NCBI RefSeq assembly: GCF_000005505.3
Contig: NC_016133.3
Coordinates: 6,200,001 to 6,264,000, forward strand
Length of the DNA: 64,000 nt
Source: Brachypodium distachyon
Lineage: Eukaryota > Streptophyta > Magnoliopsida > Poales > Poaceae
Reading direction: 5' to 3'
Position 1 is the first letter of the stretch, and every line of letters starts with the position of its first letter. Shown here in pieces: positions 46,701-57,152 of the stretch. A program made the position numbers and the translations under genes. Below the pieces are notes generated by a model, which saw only the letters and a list, made by a program, of their open reading frames with translations, had not been told where the DNA came from and ran no database searches.

Positions 46701-49700
46701 TTTTCACCACAATCCATGTATTTGACATATCTGTCGTGAAACCAAACTTTCACGTGTATCTACTCAACCTATGGACTACAGAACCATCCAACCCCTTCTG
46801 AGGCAACATGTCAGAATACTATCTTCAATTTTCTATTTTTTTTCCTTTTCTCCATCTCCTGTCTCCATCCTCTGCCTCAACCCGAGCCAGCTGCCATGAT
46901 TTCCAACCATGCCGCTGACACCCACACATCAATGGCCACATAGTCGCTTACATAATCCACCATGCAGAACCACCTCCAAAACCGCTTGAAGGGTTAATTG
47001 CTCTGGGTTGCATATTCAGGGTGCTATTTCGACAGCTTTGCAGTTCATGGGGACTTGGCCAGATAGTTCAGGGGATCAGATCCTCTCTCCCATTACTTTC
47101 CATCCCAGTGTATGCATTTCAGTTGAAGTTGAAATGCATTGGCAAGTATAATTAAGAGGAATGCTGCCAAGATTTATACCAGCCTAGTATCTATCTAAAT
47201 ACCACAACTTCAGGTATGTATTTCATCAGGACTGTGTATGTAGTTGTGTGGAGTACAGCAGTACATGTTCCACAAGACCACAACAAGGTAAGACTTGCAT
47301 ATTACTCCCTCAGCGTGCATGTATTTTGAAATTTAACTTTTGCCATCAAATATACCAATAATATGTGGGTTATGTTGCATAAACACTACACCATTATAAA
47401 CCTTTTTTCAATAGGAGTTCAATGCTATAATTTTTGTGACACACAAACTATATATTATTGGTGTAATTGATGGTCAAAGTTAAATTCCAAAACACGTGCA
47501 CGCCCACTATTAGGGGACGAAGGGAGTATGTTATCTTATGAACTAGTGGATACCCCGCGCGGTGCTGCGGATCTCAAAGCACGAACACATCTGCCCATAC
47601 ATGAAAGGAAAATGGATTCTAATGAAGGAAAAAGACATTATAGGAGTATTGAAACTCATGGTATGATTGACTTAAGAAGTTAAGAGAGAATGCAAATGTG
47701 TCGATATAGTATACAACTTTGTTTATCTTGATAACTAATTTCACGTGTGACTGAAAAAAATATCATATAATCAATGTTAACAAATGAATGATCACACGAT
47801 AGTTGGTTTGAGATGTGAGCATGAGAAGACATGCTTTTAAAAGTTAGACACAACGGTGGTGGATTAGTGTCCCCCAGCTTTTGAGTTACATCCGTATATA
47901 TCTTATGAGCTTCCCATGCTGGAATGACGAGAGAGAGGACATGGTTTGGTGAATTGGGTAATGTCCTAGATGTAAAAAGTTATGGTGAGAGTGTCTTGAG
48001 ATAAGAATATATGTTTTTGTGGCAAACAGAGAACGACAAAGATTTTTCTTTGGGCTGTGTAGATGCTAGGAGATGGTTGAGTTGATGATGACATGGACAA
48101 TTTGCATGTTGAGCTTGCAAATATTAATTGAATATTAGTGGAACCAACTTGATGATGTGGACACTTTGCATGTTGAGCTTAGTGGGGGTCAACTTGATGA
48201 TGTGGACGCTTTGCATGTTGAGTTTGCAAATATTAAATGACTCTTACTGGGGATTAACTTTATAGAGATTATAGATGTAATAGTATGTTGTAGATAAACG
48301 TATCCCGATCTTTTGACTACAATTGACAGGATATGTATATTTGAGGTAATTGTTGTTCAGCACAAAATTTGGGAACACAAGGGAAAAAGCGCATTTAAAC
48401 AACTTATGCAAAATAATAATAATTCTGTAGCAACACATGCATTTAGCTAGTATTACAAGAACTTACTGTTGGATCCTTGTATGGTGCTTCCAGCAAGTAC
48501 ACCTCATAGCCAGATTTCTACAAAAGAAAACATAATCAGCAACTTACTTCCAAAGACATTGATAAAAAAATTATTTGGATATTCAAAGACAGGTGCTTCC
48601 CAAAATGCATGGGATATTGTACCAAACAAGGTTTGTACAAATTAGTCTACTGAAAGTCATAACCAAATGAAAGATTGTCTCATGGATCATCTAAAATTCT
48701 AGTCCCACAGGTAAGAAACTACAAGCCAAAGAATCAAGCATACTTCAGACTATTGAACTAAACACCCATAAAACATAGAACAATATCAAATTCCTGGCAG
48801 TTCAACAACTCAATAGTTGACTCAAAGATACACACACCCTTGCAACAACATATTTGATTGCCTTTGCGTAAAAGATGTAAAGCATGCTCATGTATGTAGT
48901 TAGCTGCATACAAAAGAGGAACAGCTAGCATATACATCCACAGTGAAAAACAACCACACATGTACACTGTTACAAAACAGAGCAGGAGAGATAGTGCGCC
49001 ACATGCGCATGCGTACACACACTCAGAGAGAGAGAGAGAGAGAGAGAGTTGTTTTGGGCAGGATACTTGGTACCTAATGCTTCTTTCTAGCTAAAATAAC
49101 TGCACAGCATTATGCAAGTCATGGTAATACAGCAATACCACATTACCTATGTGAAGAGGGGCTGCCTATAAGACATGGGAACAACTCTCGTAGGGTATAT
49201 AACACATAAGACGCAGGAAAGAAAGGACGAAGATCACCATCGTGGCAAACAAATTAAATTAAGGTAGTAACATGAGCATGCAATGTGAAAAAACAGTGTT
49301 TTGAGTATTTCCTGATTGGCAGTTGGCCCTAAAACATGCTTTTCGAGCAAACACACCTCTCTCATTTTCAAAAGAAAAGAAAATGGTGCAGAAAACCCCT
49401 TAATGGTTCAAGTCTATTTAAGAAAAGGTCCAGGTAAGCAAAGTAAATTCTCACAGCTGACGCAACAGAGACTGAGGGTTTACCTTCGCGCTTGCCCAAA
49501 ATTGAGCAAAATCTGCTACCCGCAGATTGCGGTCATCCACTAAAAACGGCCAGGGATACCAGCAATAAACAAGTCAGTTGCCAAATATCCAGCATCAGCC
49601 ATTGGTGAAAATGAAGGCATCTGCTGGTGCATAACCATTGTATGTCGCAAGGACAGCTAAAACTGTGCTTAATTGAATGTTTTAAACAGTACAGAATATT

Positions 49701-52700
49701 AACTCCCTAGACAAATGGGCACCCAGCCACTGTCTAGGGAACCAATTTGGCTATGTTCAAACTCCAAACTGACCAGAAAATTATTTAATAACTACTGAGA
49801 AAAATAAATTTCCAATTGTGGAGAAAACCATTTGATTGTCATACTAGATGTCGACGAATCTAGGATACGAAATAATAGAAAGAGGACTCGTTCAGCACTC
49901 CATGAAATTTTCAAGGAAAGACATACGGGACACAGAAAAATAATCATATGAGGCAAAACCAACGATGTGGACTAAAATTGTTGAGTCCCCGGAAAGCATG
50001 TTGCATCATTTAACAATATTTTAAACAACTTCATACCAATCACAAATGTAAAATTCCCTTCATCAAGGGTCTTCATAAATGCGCTCAACATGCTTGATCT
50101 GTATGTCTGTCAAGTGGAAAAAAATTTAGCAACATTACAACTCCACCAAACGATAAATAGTCAAGTAAATGAAACATAGAGTTCCTCTGGTGGAAATTTT
50201 CTTTTAAGAAGGCAGCTGATGGCTGGTGCTCTTATATTATGATCCAGCTAAGGCTTTTCTGTAGAGAAACCTTAATATTCATATTTCAAGTAACATGAAG
50301 TATTCTCACATGTTACTTGAATCCAATAATGAATATGAGCGTACTTCATGTTACTTGAAATATTTTTAAGGTTTCACTACAATTGACTTAAAGTTCCTAT
50401 ATTACTACTGATGGCCATACTTCACGTTACTTGAAATATAGATATACTTCATTACTTGAAATATTTCAAGTAACATGAAGTATTCCCACATGTTACTTGA
50501 ATCCAATAATGAATATGAAGATTCTCAGATGTTACTTGAATCTGATAATAAATATTCTCTATAGAAAAGCTTTTCTACAAGCCAACAATGAATATTTTAT
50601 ATGTGACTGCAACAGGCAATGCTAGCTATAGCAGAATGCAAATAGTATGCAAGTGCATTCAAGATGCGAGAAACGAAGTAATCAACAAGCTGCATCACCT
50701 CCTCCATTTCAGGTTCATAACAATATTCAATCACTTTTTTGGTCAATTGCTTCCTTCCTTTGGATGCAGTAGAAGATTTAGACCCTTCGCTGCCTTCAAC
50801 CTTCTAAGAGAGATATAGCAAAATTTCAGTTGAAGACAAATTATCCATCCACAAGGCAGGAACATAATGAGTATTTCCGATAGTTTAGACTGACAAATAA
50901 ATGTTCCAGTATACATAATAAGTTGTGTCCACTGTCTAGTTTTCTACTGACCTTCTCAACCTCAATCATGAAATAGTCATCCATTGAGTGAATTCTTGGT
51001 GCATTTCCACCACACTCAACTTCAAGATCACGCAGTGCCTTCGCCAGATAGCTCTTTCCACTACCTACAAGTTCTAAATATGTAAGAATAGTAAAACAGT
51101 AGTGAAGCGCAGATATGAAATGACTTCATGGAATAAAAAATGATAGATAATATTGTTCGTTGTTAAATCACAGAATTTTATAAGATATATCACCATGGGA
51201 GTATTTTTATGGCGAATCCATTATTCTATTTATACTTCTATTAGTATTAGTGGAGAAGTTAGAGAAATTTGATTATAATTTTCAAAAAAAAAAACATGCA
51301 CATTCAAATGGAGGTAGTAAGAAAAAAAATGCTTATCAGATATATTGCTTAGTCTATTGAAAATTACATTACAAAAAGTATAATTTAATTAAAAAAAATC
51401 AGGAACTCCCAAATAAATAATGCGCCTCAGGTCTCATGTACGTAAGAAAGGCAACATTCACTCAATAGACAACAGGAATGCTGGAACCTGAGGCCACTGC
51501 TTATGGAAAGACAAAAGATTGAACACTTTCTGCAGCATCTCAGAGATGATGTCAATGTCATTTCAGTGACTAGAAACAGCCAAATGCCATGAGCAGCAAA
51601 AAAAATACCAGCTTTGTTACAATTAATACATCTACTTCATGAAACATTGGCAATGGTTATAACCTGGAAGCCCTCGCATGATGATAACAATATGGTCAGG
51701 GCGTGAAGCGCGAAGGGGCTGCTTGAACAAATCACAAGCATTGATGGTATTTAATTTTGTACTGTTGAAAGAATGCTTCACTTGTGTTGGATTTCTATCT
51801 CTCAGATGCTGCTCTGGGTGTGGTCGATATATCAAATCTAAGCCCTGTAGAAGGACATGTATATATAAAGCGATAAATTCTTCTGACTTCTTACTAGGCA
51901 GTAATGTATCCAATCATAAGCAAAGCAAGTGCATGGAGAAGGGGAATGAACCTCGCTGTGGTCGGTTCCATTGCAACAATTTGCATTCAGAGTCAGGTGG
52001 GATTGATGCAATGTATGATCACTAGGAGGAAGTGCTGTTGTAGCTGGAGAACCAGAAAGAACAGGAAATAATGATGAATTTACAGCCTGCAGAGATGGCG
52101 TAGCATGGTAATCTGGCGGAGAAGGCACTGGGGGATCCGGTGGTGGTGGCACAACAGACGCATGAGGACGCCAATCACGAGAATCATAATGGTTTCCTGC
52201 CTCAGCATAATGAGGCACTGGGGGAAGTGATGACGCACCAGGAGATGCCTCCTGATGGAATTGATGGTAATGGTGATCAAGGTCAAAATACTTCTCTCGG
52301 GATCCTCCTACCGGCACAAAATCAGAACCCGAGTCATAGTGTCTTGGCAGAGGGTGCAACCTTCTCGCTTGATCGTAATCAGCAAAATTACCACCTTGCA
52401 ACCTTCTCTCGTGATCGTAATCTGTGGAATTACCTCCCTGCGCATATGTATTAATATAATTTTGAGGAGGATAACCTCTAGCACCTTCATAACCGAAACC
52501 ATCGTGTGGGTACAGTTCGCCATGGCGCTGTGTAGGGGGCAGCGGAGGGCGGCCATGGCCATGGCCGTGCTCCCGGATCAGGCCAATCAGCCTCTCGCCC
52601 TCCACGGAATCCCTGCCCAGCATCGGCGGATGGGGAGGCGGCGGCGGGGCGTACGGATCGAAAGGAGGGGCCTCCCCCATGCGCATCCGCTTGTGGGGGC

Positions 52701-52941
52701 CTTCCCTGTCGGGAAGATCGTAGGGGTGCGGCCCCGGAGGAGCCCACATCGGCGGCTGTGGCGGCGGCGGGTGGAAGGGGGCATGGTACTGCGGCGGGGG
52801 AGGAGGGGGCGGCGGGTGGAAATCGTACGGGAAGGGGTGAGGCGGCAGAGGCGGAGGCGGGCAAAAGGGGAAGTGGGGAGCGGAACAGATGGGGCAAAGG
52901 TCGGCGCCGGCGCCGGGCGGGAAGCGCCATGGATAGTCCAT
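43741..52941 (-). CDS. YLPM1-like protein (YLP-motif / P-loop kinase-like)
   Basis: Thirteen exons in phase: 52941-51952, 51844-51664, 51064-50952, 50803-50699, 50106-50037, 49539-49484, 48517-48467, 46514-46410, 46311-46267, 46201-46093, 45265-45078, 44290-44204 and 43911-43741, giving 756 aa. The N-terminal 330 residues (exon 1) are Pro/His/Tyr-rich. They contain a CPIC..PH..FC cluster at 16-27 and poly-Pro runs. A P-loop NTPase domain follows, with Walker A GLPGSGKSYLAKAL split by an intron, then HSMDDYF, VIEYCYEPEMEE, TLDEGNFTFVIV and GYEVYLLEAPYKDPT. The diagnostic C-terminal blocks are GCAARNVHGFTIDDIRKMAA, WEEAPPLYLRLDTH, ALSGLAQTYGTRRKTLTWGD and FDKRKQRVG. Animal YLPM1 is a nuclear protein linked to telomerase regulation and PP1; the plant role is not established. 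Confidence 0.9.
44069..44130. mobile_element. Short Stowaway-type MITE in YLPM1-like last intron
   Basis: A 62-bp near-perfect palindrome: CTCCGATCCATACTACTTGT pairs with ACAAGTAATATGGATCGGAG, and a TA duplication lies on the right side. Confidence 0.8.
44388..44624. mobile_element. Inverted-repeat MITE in YLPM1-like intron 11
   Basis: The right end read inward, AGGGCATGTTTGGTTGATGA, then CTCAACCC and AAAATTTTGGC, pairs imperfectly with the left end AGGACATGCAGGTGTTTAGT, then CCAACCCCACC and AAAATTTGGC. The GGCATGTTTGGTT terminus is common in grass MITEs. I could not fix the target duplication, so the superfamily is left open. Confidence 0.55.
47305..47526. mobile_element. Stowaway-like MITE (222 bp) in YLPM1-like intron 7
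   Basis: CTCCCTCAGCGTGCATGTAT on the left and, inverted, CTCCCTTCGTCCCC..GCACGTG on the right, with inner arms around AAATTTAACTTT and AAAGTTAAATT. TA flanks both ends. Confidence 0.7.
47527..48240. repeat. Repeat-rich insert in YLPM1-like intron 7
   Basis: Begins near TAGTGGATACCCCGCGCGGT, a phrase I associate with grass transposon ends, though I cannot define the element. At 48080-48235 three imperfect tandem copies of about 55-70 bp share TTGATGATG.., GGACA.TTTGCATGTTGAG and CTTGCAAATATTAA. There is no coding sequence. Confidence 0.5.
49023..49050. repeat. GA microsatellite
   Basis: About thirteen GA units in a YLPM1-like intron (the one between exons 6 and 7). Confidence 0.9.
50252..50570. 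mobile_element. Foldback element in YLPM1-like intron 4
   Basis: The outer arms GCTTTTCTGTAGAGAA (50252-50267) and TTCTCTATAGAAAAGC (50555-50570) are inverted. Inside, a 58-bp block at 50281-50338 is repeated at 50461-50518 with one difference, exactly 180 bp apart. Inverted copies of its first part (ACTTCATGTTACTTGAAATA) lie at 50342-50363 and 50420-50440. The whole region can fold into nested hairpins. No target duplication could be fixed. Confidence 0.7.
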
Positions 52942-53225
52942 GAAGCGGTGGCCGGGTGGGTTTGGGGATCTAGGGTTTTGGGGAGGAGGAGGAAGAATGG
53001 GGTTGTGGTCCCTTCCGAGAAGGTTCGAGACGAAGTTCCCTGGATTCCGGCAGATGGCTGAGCTTGGGGCCGGGGCGAGAAGCCGGGAACAGAGGAAGGG
53101 CAGCTTCTGCCAGGAAGACGACGAGCTACCTCGTGGATCGCCGTTGGTCCGAATTCCGACTTTTGTGCAGAGAACCCTCGTGGAGTCGTAATTTGCAACG
53201 TGTGTTTCAACGTGAACCTCAGTTT

Positions 53226-54368
53226 TTTTTTTAAAGAACCCTGCATTTCATTAAAACCAAGTAGGTACAAAAGACCTACGGATTACAACCCGATACATGA
53301 AAGGACACAAAGAAATAGAAGATTTACAACCATGTCTAAGGACACCTGCCTAACTCCCAGACGGGCAAGATCCATGCGTCCACATACACGCTTCGGGTTG
53401 ACACGTGCTCCCGCTTCTTCCTCGTCGCCGACTGAGTCACACGCCGTCGTAGAGGAGCGAACTGCCAGCCGCCACCAGCAAGCGAGGTGTCCACGAGAAC
53501 AAAATGCCTTCACGAACTCGGGAGGCAGAGGATGTTAACGATGCCATATATCTTGAATAACCTCCATCATCGACAACCAAAGTATCATAGCCCCTGAAAT
53601 GGGCAGCAACCACCAGATCGAGATCAAAGCAAAGTCCCCGTCTCCGATCCGTTGATGTCTTGTTCCAAGACCGCCTGGCAGGCCTCCGATCTGGAGGTTG
53701 AGAGGAACAAAGAACAGCAAACGAATAGATCCAGTGACAAAGACCAGCCTTGCTCCAGTGCATGAAATTGAAAGTAGGAACTTCACCAGAGCAGACCAGA
53801 AGGAAGACCAAGAGATGCGATGGGGAAGCATGCCTTCCCTCCCAGCCAGCCCGCAAGATCTCTTAGGTGGAGAGATATGCACTAATAAAAGGGGATCTCC
53901 AGAGAGAATATATCCACTATAACCACTCCGGAAGATCAAGGGACACCAAGAATCAGGGGATTTGATGAGAAAAAAGAAACAAACCACAGATCTGGTTCCG
54001 AAATTGAAGAGAAGCAAGAAACCATACGGAGCCAGATCTAGAAGGAGGCAATTATTTAGGAGGGGATCAAGGGAAGAAATGGAACCGAGGCTACCATTAC
54101 CAAACTCAGTATTGGTAGCGACGGCAAAAAATCCTCTTCGAAGGGACCACCGGGGCCTTAAATCCGGCGATGCAGATCCACAGGAACAAGCCTCTAAGGC
54201 AACTACCTTAATATACATATATGGGAGAGGACCAGGCCGGACCTCCTCTCCCCCTTCTCTTTGGCCGGCCGAAGAGAAGGGGGAGGGAAGGAAGCGGCCG
54301 AGGGAGGGCTCGGAGCTGTAGCAAGGATGTGGAAGAAGGAATAGAGGAGGGGGGAAATGAGCCCTACA
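53226..54368 (-). mobile_element. Non-LTR retroposon upstream of the YLPM1-like gene (1.14 kb)
   Basis: The element is bounded by a perfect 13-bp duplication, TGAACCTCAGTTT (53213-53225 and 54369-54381). Its minus-strand 3' end reads TAATGAAATGCAGGGTTCTT and then a run of A, which fits a polyadenylated retroposon inserted in minus orientation. An uninterrupted minus-strand frame of 227 codons spans 54218-53535, but its hydrophobic, low-complexity translation does not match reverse transcriptase, endonuclease or any family I know. It is probably a non-autonomous LINE derivative or SINE-like element. It lies about 285 bp upstream of the YLPM1-like start codon. Confidence 0.75.
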
Positions 54369-54589
54369 TGAACCTCAGTTTAAGCATCAGTCAAAATTTA
54401 ACAGCCCGTGTGGACGTGTGGTAGCTTAGCCATTGTTCATTTCAGATTGATATTGGTGATCTTATGAAATCTCAGATTGATTTTATTTCACTCAATTCTG
54501 TAACAACCAAACATGTTGTTTTTTGGAATATGAAATGAATTTCAAGCCCCGATGATGGGAATCAAACGAGTTGTAAGAGTAAATATCTA

Positions 54590-54702
54590 CTCCCTCCGTC
54601 CCATATTAAGTGACTTTCTATTACATGTATCTAGACTCTTTTTAGACATAGATACATTCATATTTGGACAAATTTGAGTCACTTATTATGGGACGGAGGG
54701 AG
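54590..54702. mobile_element. Stowaway MITE (113 bp)
   Basis: Terminal repeats CTCCCTCCGTCCCAT and TGGGACGGAGGGAG, with TA on both flanks. Its reverse complement differs from the copy at 17469-17581 at only five positions. Confidence 0.92.
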
Positions 54703-55146
54703 TATAATGCAGTATTGATATATATATTTTAATTTAAGATCTCAAGTTCAAAATAACATGCAGACGATTCTCTTTAATTTTTTCATACCGAGTTTAAGAC
54801 ACGCAAGACTTTTTTTAAAAGTAGAGTCCATGGTACATGATTTGACCATTAGCATTTTGTAAAAAAAAGGAGGAAAAATATGTAATCAAATGTCATAATA
54901 TATCTTTTTAGTGATAAGTAGATTATTGAAAAGATACATATACGACTAAACAAAGTACCGAAAGCGCTGAACAATTTAGAAGTGATGTATTATTTTTTTA
55001 GTGTAAGTGTAAACAAAATATATGTAGATTGTTATTGGACAAGAACTATTCAAAACAATTCGTTACACAGAGTTATTCAAACATCAAAACGAATGTCTCG
55101 TCAATTAATGAGTAACTGAGACCACTCAAAGGTTACTAGGTTACTA

Positions 55147-55303
55147 CTCCCTCTTATTCATAATAAGTGTCGCTGATTTAGTAATTTAGGAAAACAAAAT
55201 AAACAAAATATGCTCTTGTATTAGATGAACTAATATTTTTCATTCGTGCACTTCAGAATTATCACCAATGTACAACCCAAGAATACGCTCAGGGAAGAGG
55301 GAG
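55147..55303. mobile_element. Stowaway-type MITE (157 bp)
   Basis: CTCCCTCTTATTCATAATAAG with the inner phrase TGTCGCTGATTTAGTA on the left, and GAAGAGGGAG on the right, with TA flanks. The right arm is more degraded. Confidence 0.65.
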
Positions 55304-55653
55304 TATAACTGTATAAGCGTCTATGAATCTGAAAAACTTGTCCATAAGAAAAAAAGACACTCCTTAAGGACGGCTTAATACATTGTTGTGTTTGTTCACA
55401 AGTTCAAAGATTTAAGAGCAAGCCATAACATTATGGACAGCACATAGGGCATAAAATGTTGTTGTCTTTATAACGTAGTACACGTGGACACTTGTCTTTT
55501 GCCAATTATTTTCTGATGTGTGAGTTCGTCTTAAGGGCTGGTTTGACCATATGTAATGTTTAGAAAGTTAACGTGGCACCAGGAACAAAAATTCTGGCCA
55601 TAAACTTGTTTTTTTTCCGAAAGAGTGCTGGTTTTCCAACTTCCCAACTTTAA

Positions 55654-57017
55654 GGCCTCCTTTGATTCATGGGATTTCACAGGATTTTTGAAGGATTGCA
55701 TTTCTATGGACGTCCTTTGATTTGCAGGATTCTAATCCTCAGTATTATTTCCCATGGGGTTTCCCTAGTGTATTTCACAAGATTTATCTTGCAGGACTCT
55801 TGCATATGAAGACGATCCCTCCCAACCAGCATGCACATGCACAAACTTCAGATCAAAATCATAGGCCACTATAGCATTTTGTGATAGGGTTTGCTTTATA
55901 TTCCGATGCGGTTCTTGCATATGCAATGGTAGTTTTAATGGAATATGTGTACCATCTATAGCTCCGATGCAGTCATACATAAATGGAAGCACATACACCA
56001 TATATTCATTTCAGTAACTTGCTTAAGTTTTTATCTGAGCACACTGAAACTAAAAAGAGAGCAGGCATGTATACGTACCATAAAAAAAAGGTAGAATTTT
56101 GGTTTACTCAATATTGGATGCGGGTGTAGTGAAGGTGGGCGTATGTAGACTAATTGCATCAGGTGCTTCTCCAAAATGGTGACTTGTTGTTTGTCCACTA
56201 TGCTGAAACCAATCTGCCAAAGTCTCATTGGATGCATTCTTTGATAATGCATACAAGAATATAACAACTTGTTCTTCTAATGAGACACTTCTTCCATCGA
56301 CGAGGAACTATTTTTCACGCAGCTTCCGAACCAAAGCTCGGAATATGTCAACCTCCATTCTGAAGTGTCTTTTGCATAAATCCTCACGTCCATTTAAAAT
56401 TTCAGTTACACGACATGCCCCTGTAAGTATGGAAGTGTGCATAGGTTTTCTACTTGATTGTTGTGGCCCTAAAGCAAGAAGAACAAAAAGGGGAAAATCG
56501 GCATCCTCATTATCTGATCTACGTCGGTAGCTTGGATGCATTTGATGCGGTAACAAACAAGCCAAATGTTGTTGAAAAATAATTGGATTGGCCTAATGAA
56601 ACATATGAAAGAATGAGATTGCAAAATAAGAAAATGTGCCTGTAGATGAGAAGAAGAGAACTAACTTCTCTTTCTGGAGAACTGATGAACAAAGTATGTA
56701 AATGACTCCAACTAGTACTACCACGTAATGTGTGTGGAGCTATTTTCACATGGAGTTGTCATATATGTAGGCTACAACCCAACGGCTAGCTCAACAGGCT
56801 GAGGCTGTGTAGTGATGGCTAGTTCTTCAAAGCACAAACTTAAAAAATAATATATTTTATGTTCATAAGTTCCTATAGTTTTTCTATGTTGCCATCAAAC
56901 AACCATTTACGGTGATTCTTATGTTTTCTAATTCCATAGGAATCAGGTGGACAGTCCACGTCAATCCTAAATTTTTCATATTCCTACATTTTTTCTATCT
57001 ATGAATCAAAAAGGCCC
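55654..57017 (-). mobile_element. PIF/Harbinger DNA transposon, degenerate (1.36 kb)
   Basis: Inverted ends GGCCTCCTTTGATTCATGGG and, from the right, GGGCCTTTTTGATTCATAG are flanked by the 3-bp duplication TAA (55651-55653 and 57018-57020), the hallmark of PIF/Harbinger. On the minus strand, pieces of the HARBI1-type transposase remain: an N-terminal helical part (56565-56308, ILNGREDLCKRHFRMEVDIF) and a DDE part (56001-55765, DCIGAIDGTHIPL, then GWEGSSSYARVL). Frames between them are broken. The catalytic Asp expected after GWEGSAH is Tyr here, so the copy is inactive. Confidence 0.85.
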
Positions 57018-57152
57018 TAATTTTGCGAAATATAGCCCTGAGTCCTCCTGACGGCCTGAACACTTGCCACCGCAAAACCCGAGGCGTGACATGAGAGCGT
57101 GAGCCGTGAGGTCCTTTGGCTCCTCTTCCGCGCCAGAACCAATGCAGTCTCC

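Larger units (their letters stand above)
54382..55653. other. AT-rich intergenic DNA with MITEs
   Basis: No gene seen. It includes the Stowaway elements at 54590-54702 and 55147-55303. The rest is AT-rich. Confidence 0.5.

Noticed and set aside
52255..53061. 268-codon plus-strand frame and a 227-codon minus-strand alternative frame
   Set aside because: Shadows of the proline-rich first exon of the YLPM1-like gene, which is supported by its downstream exons.
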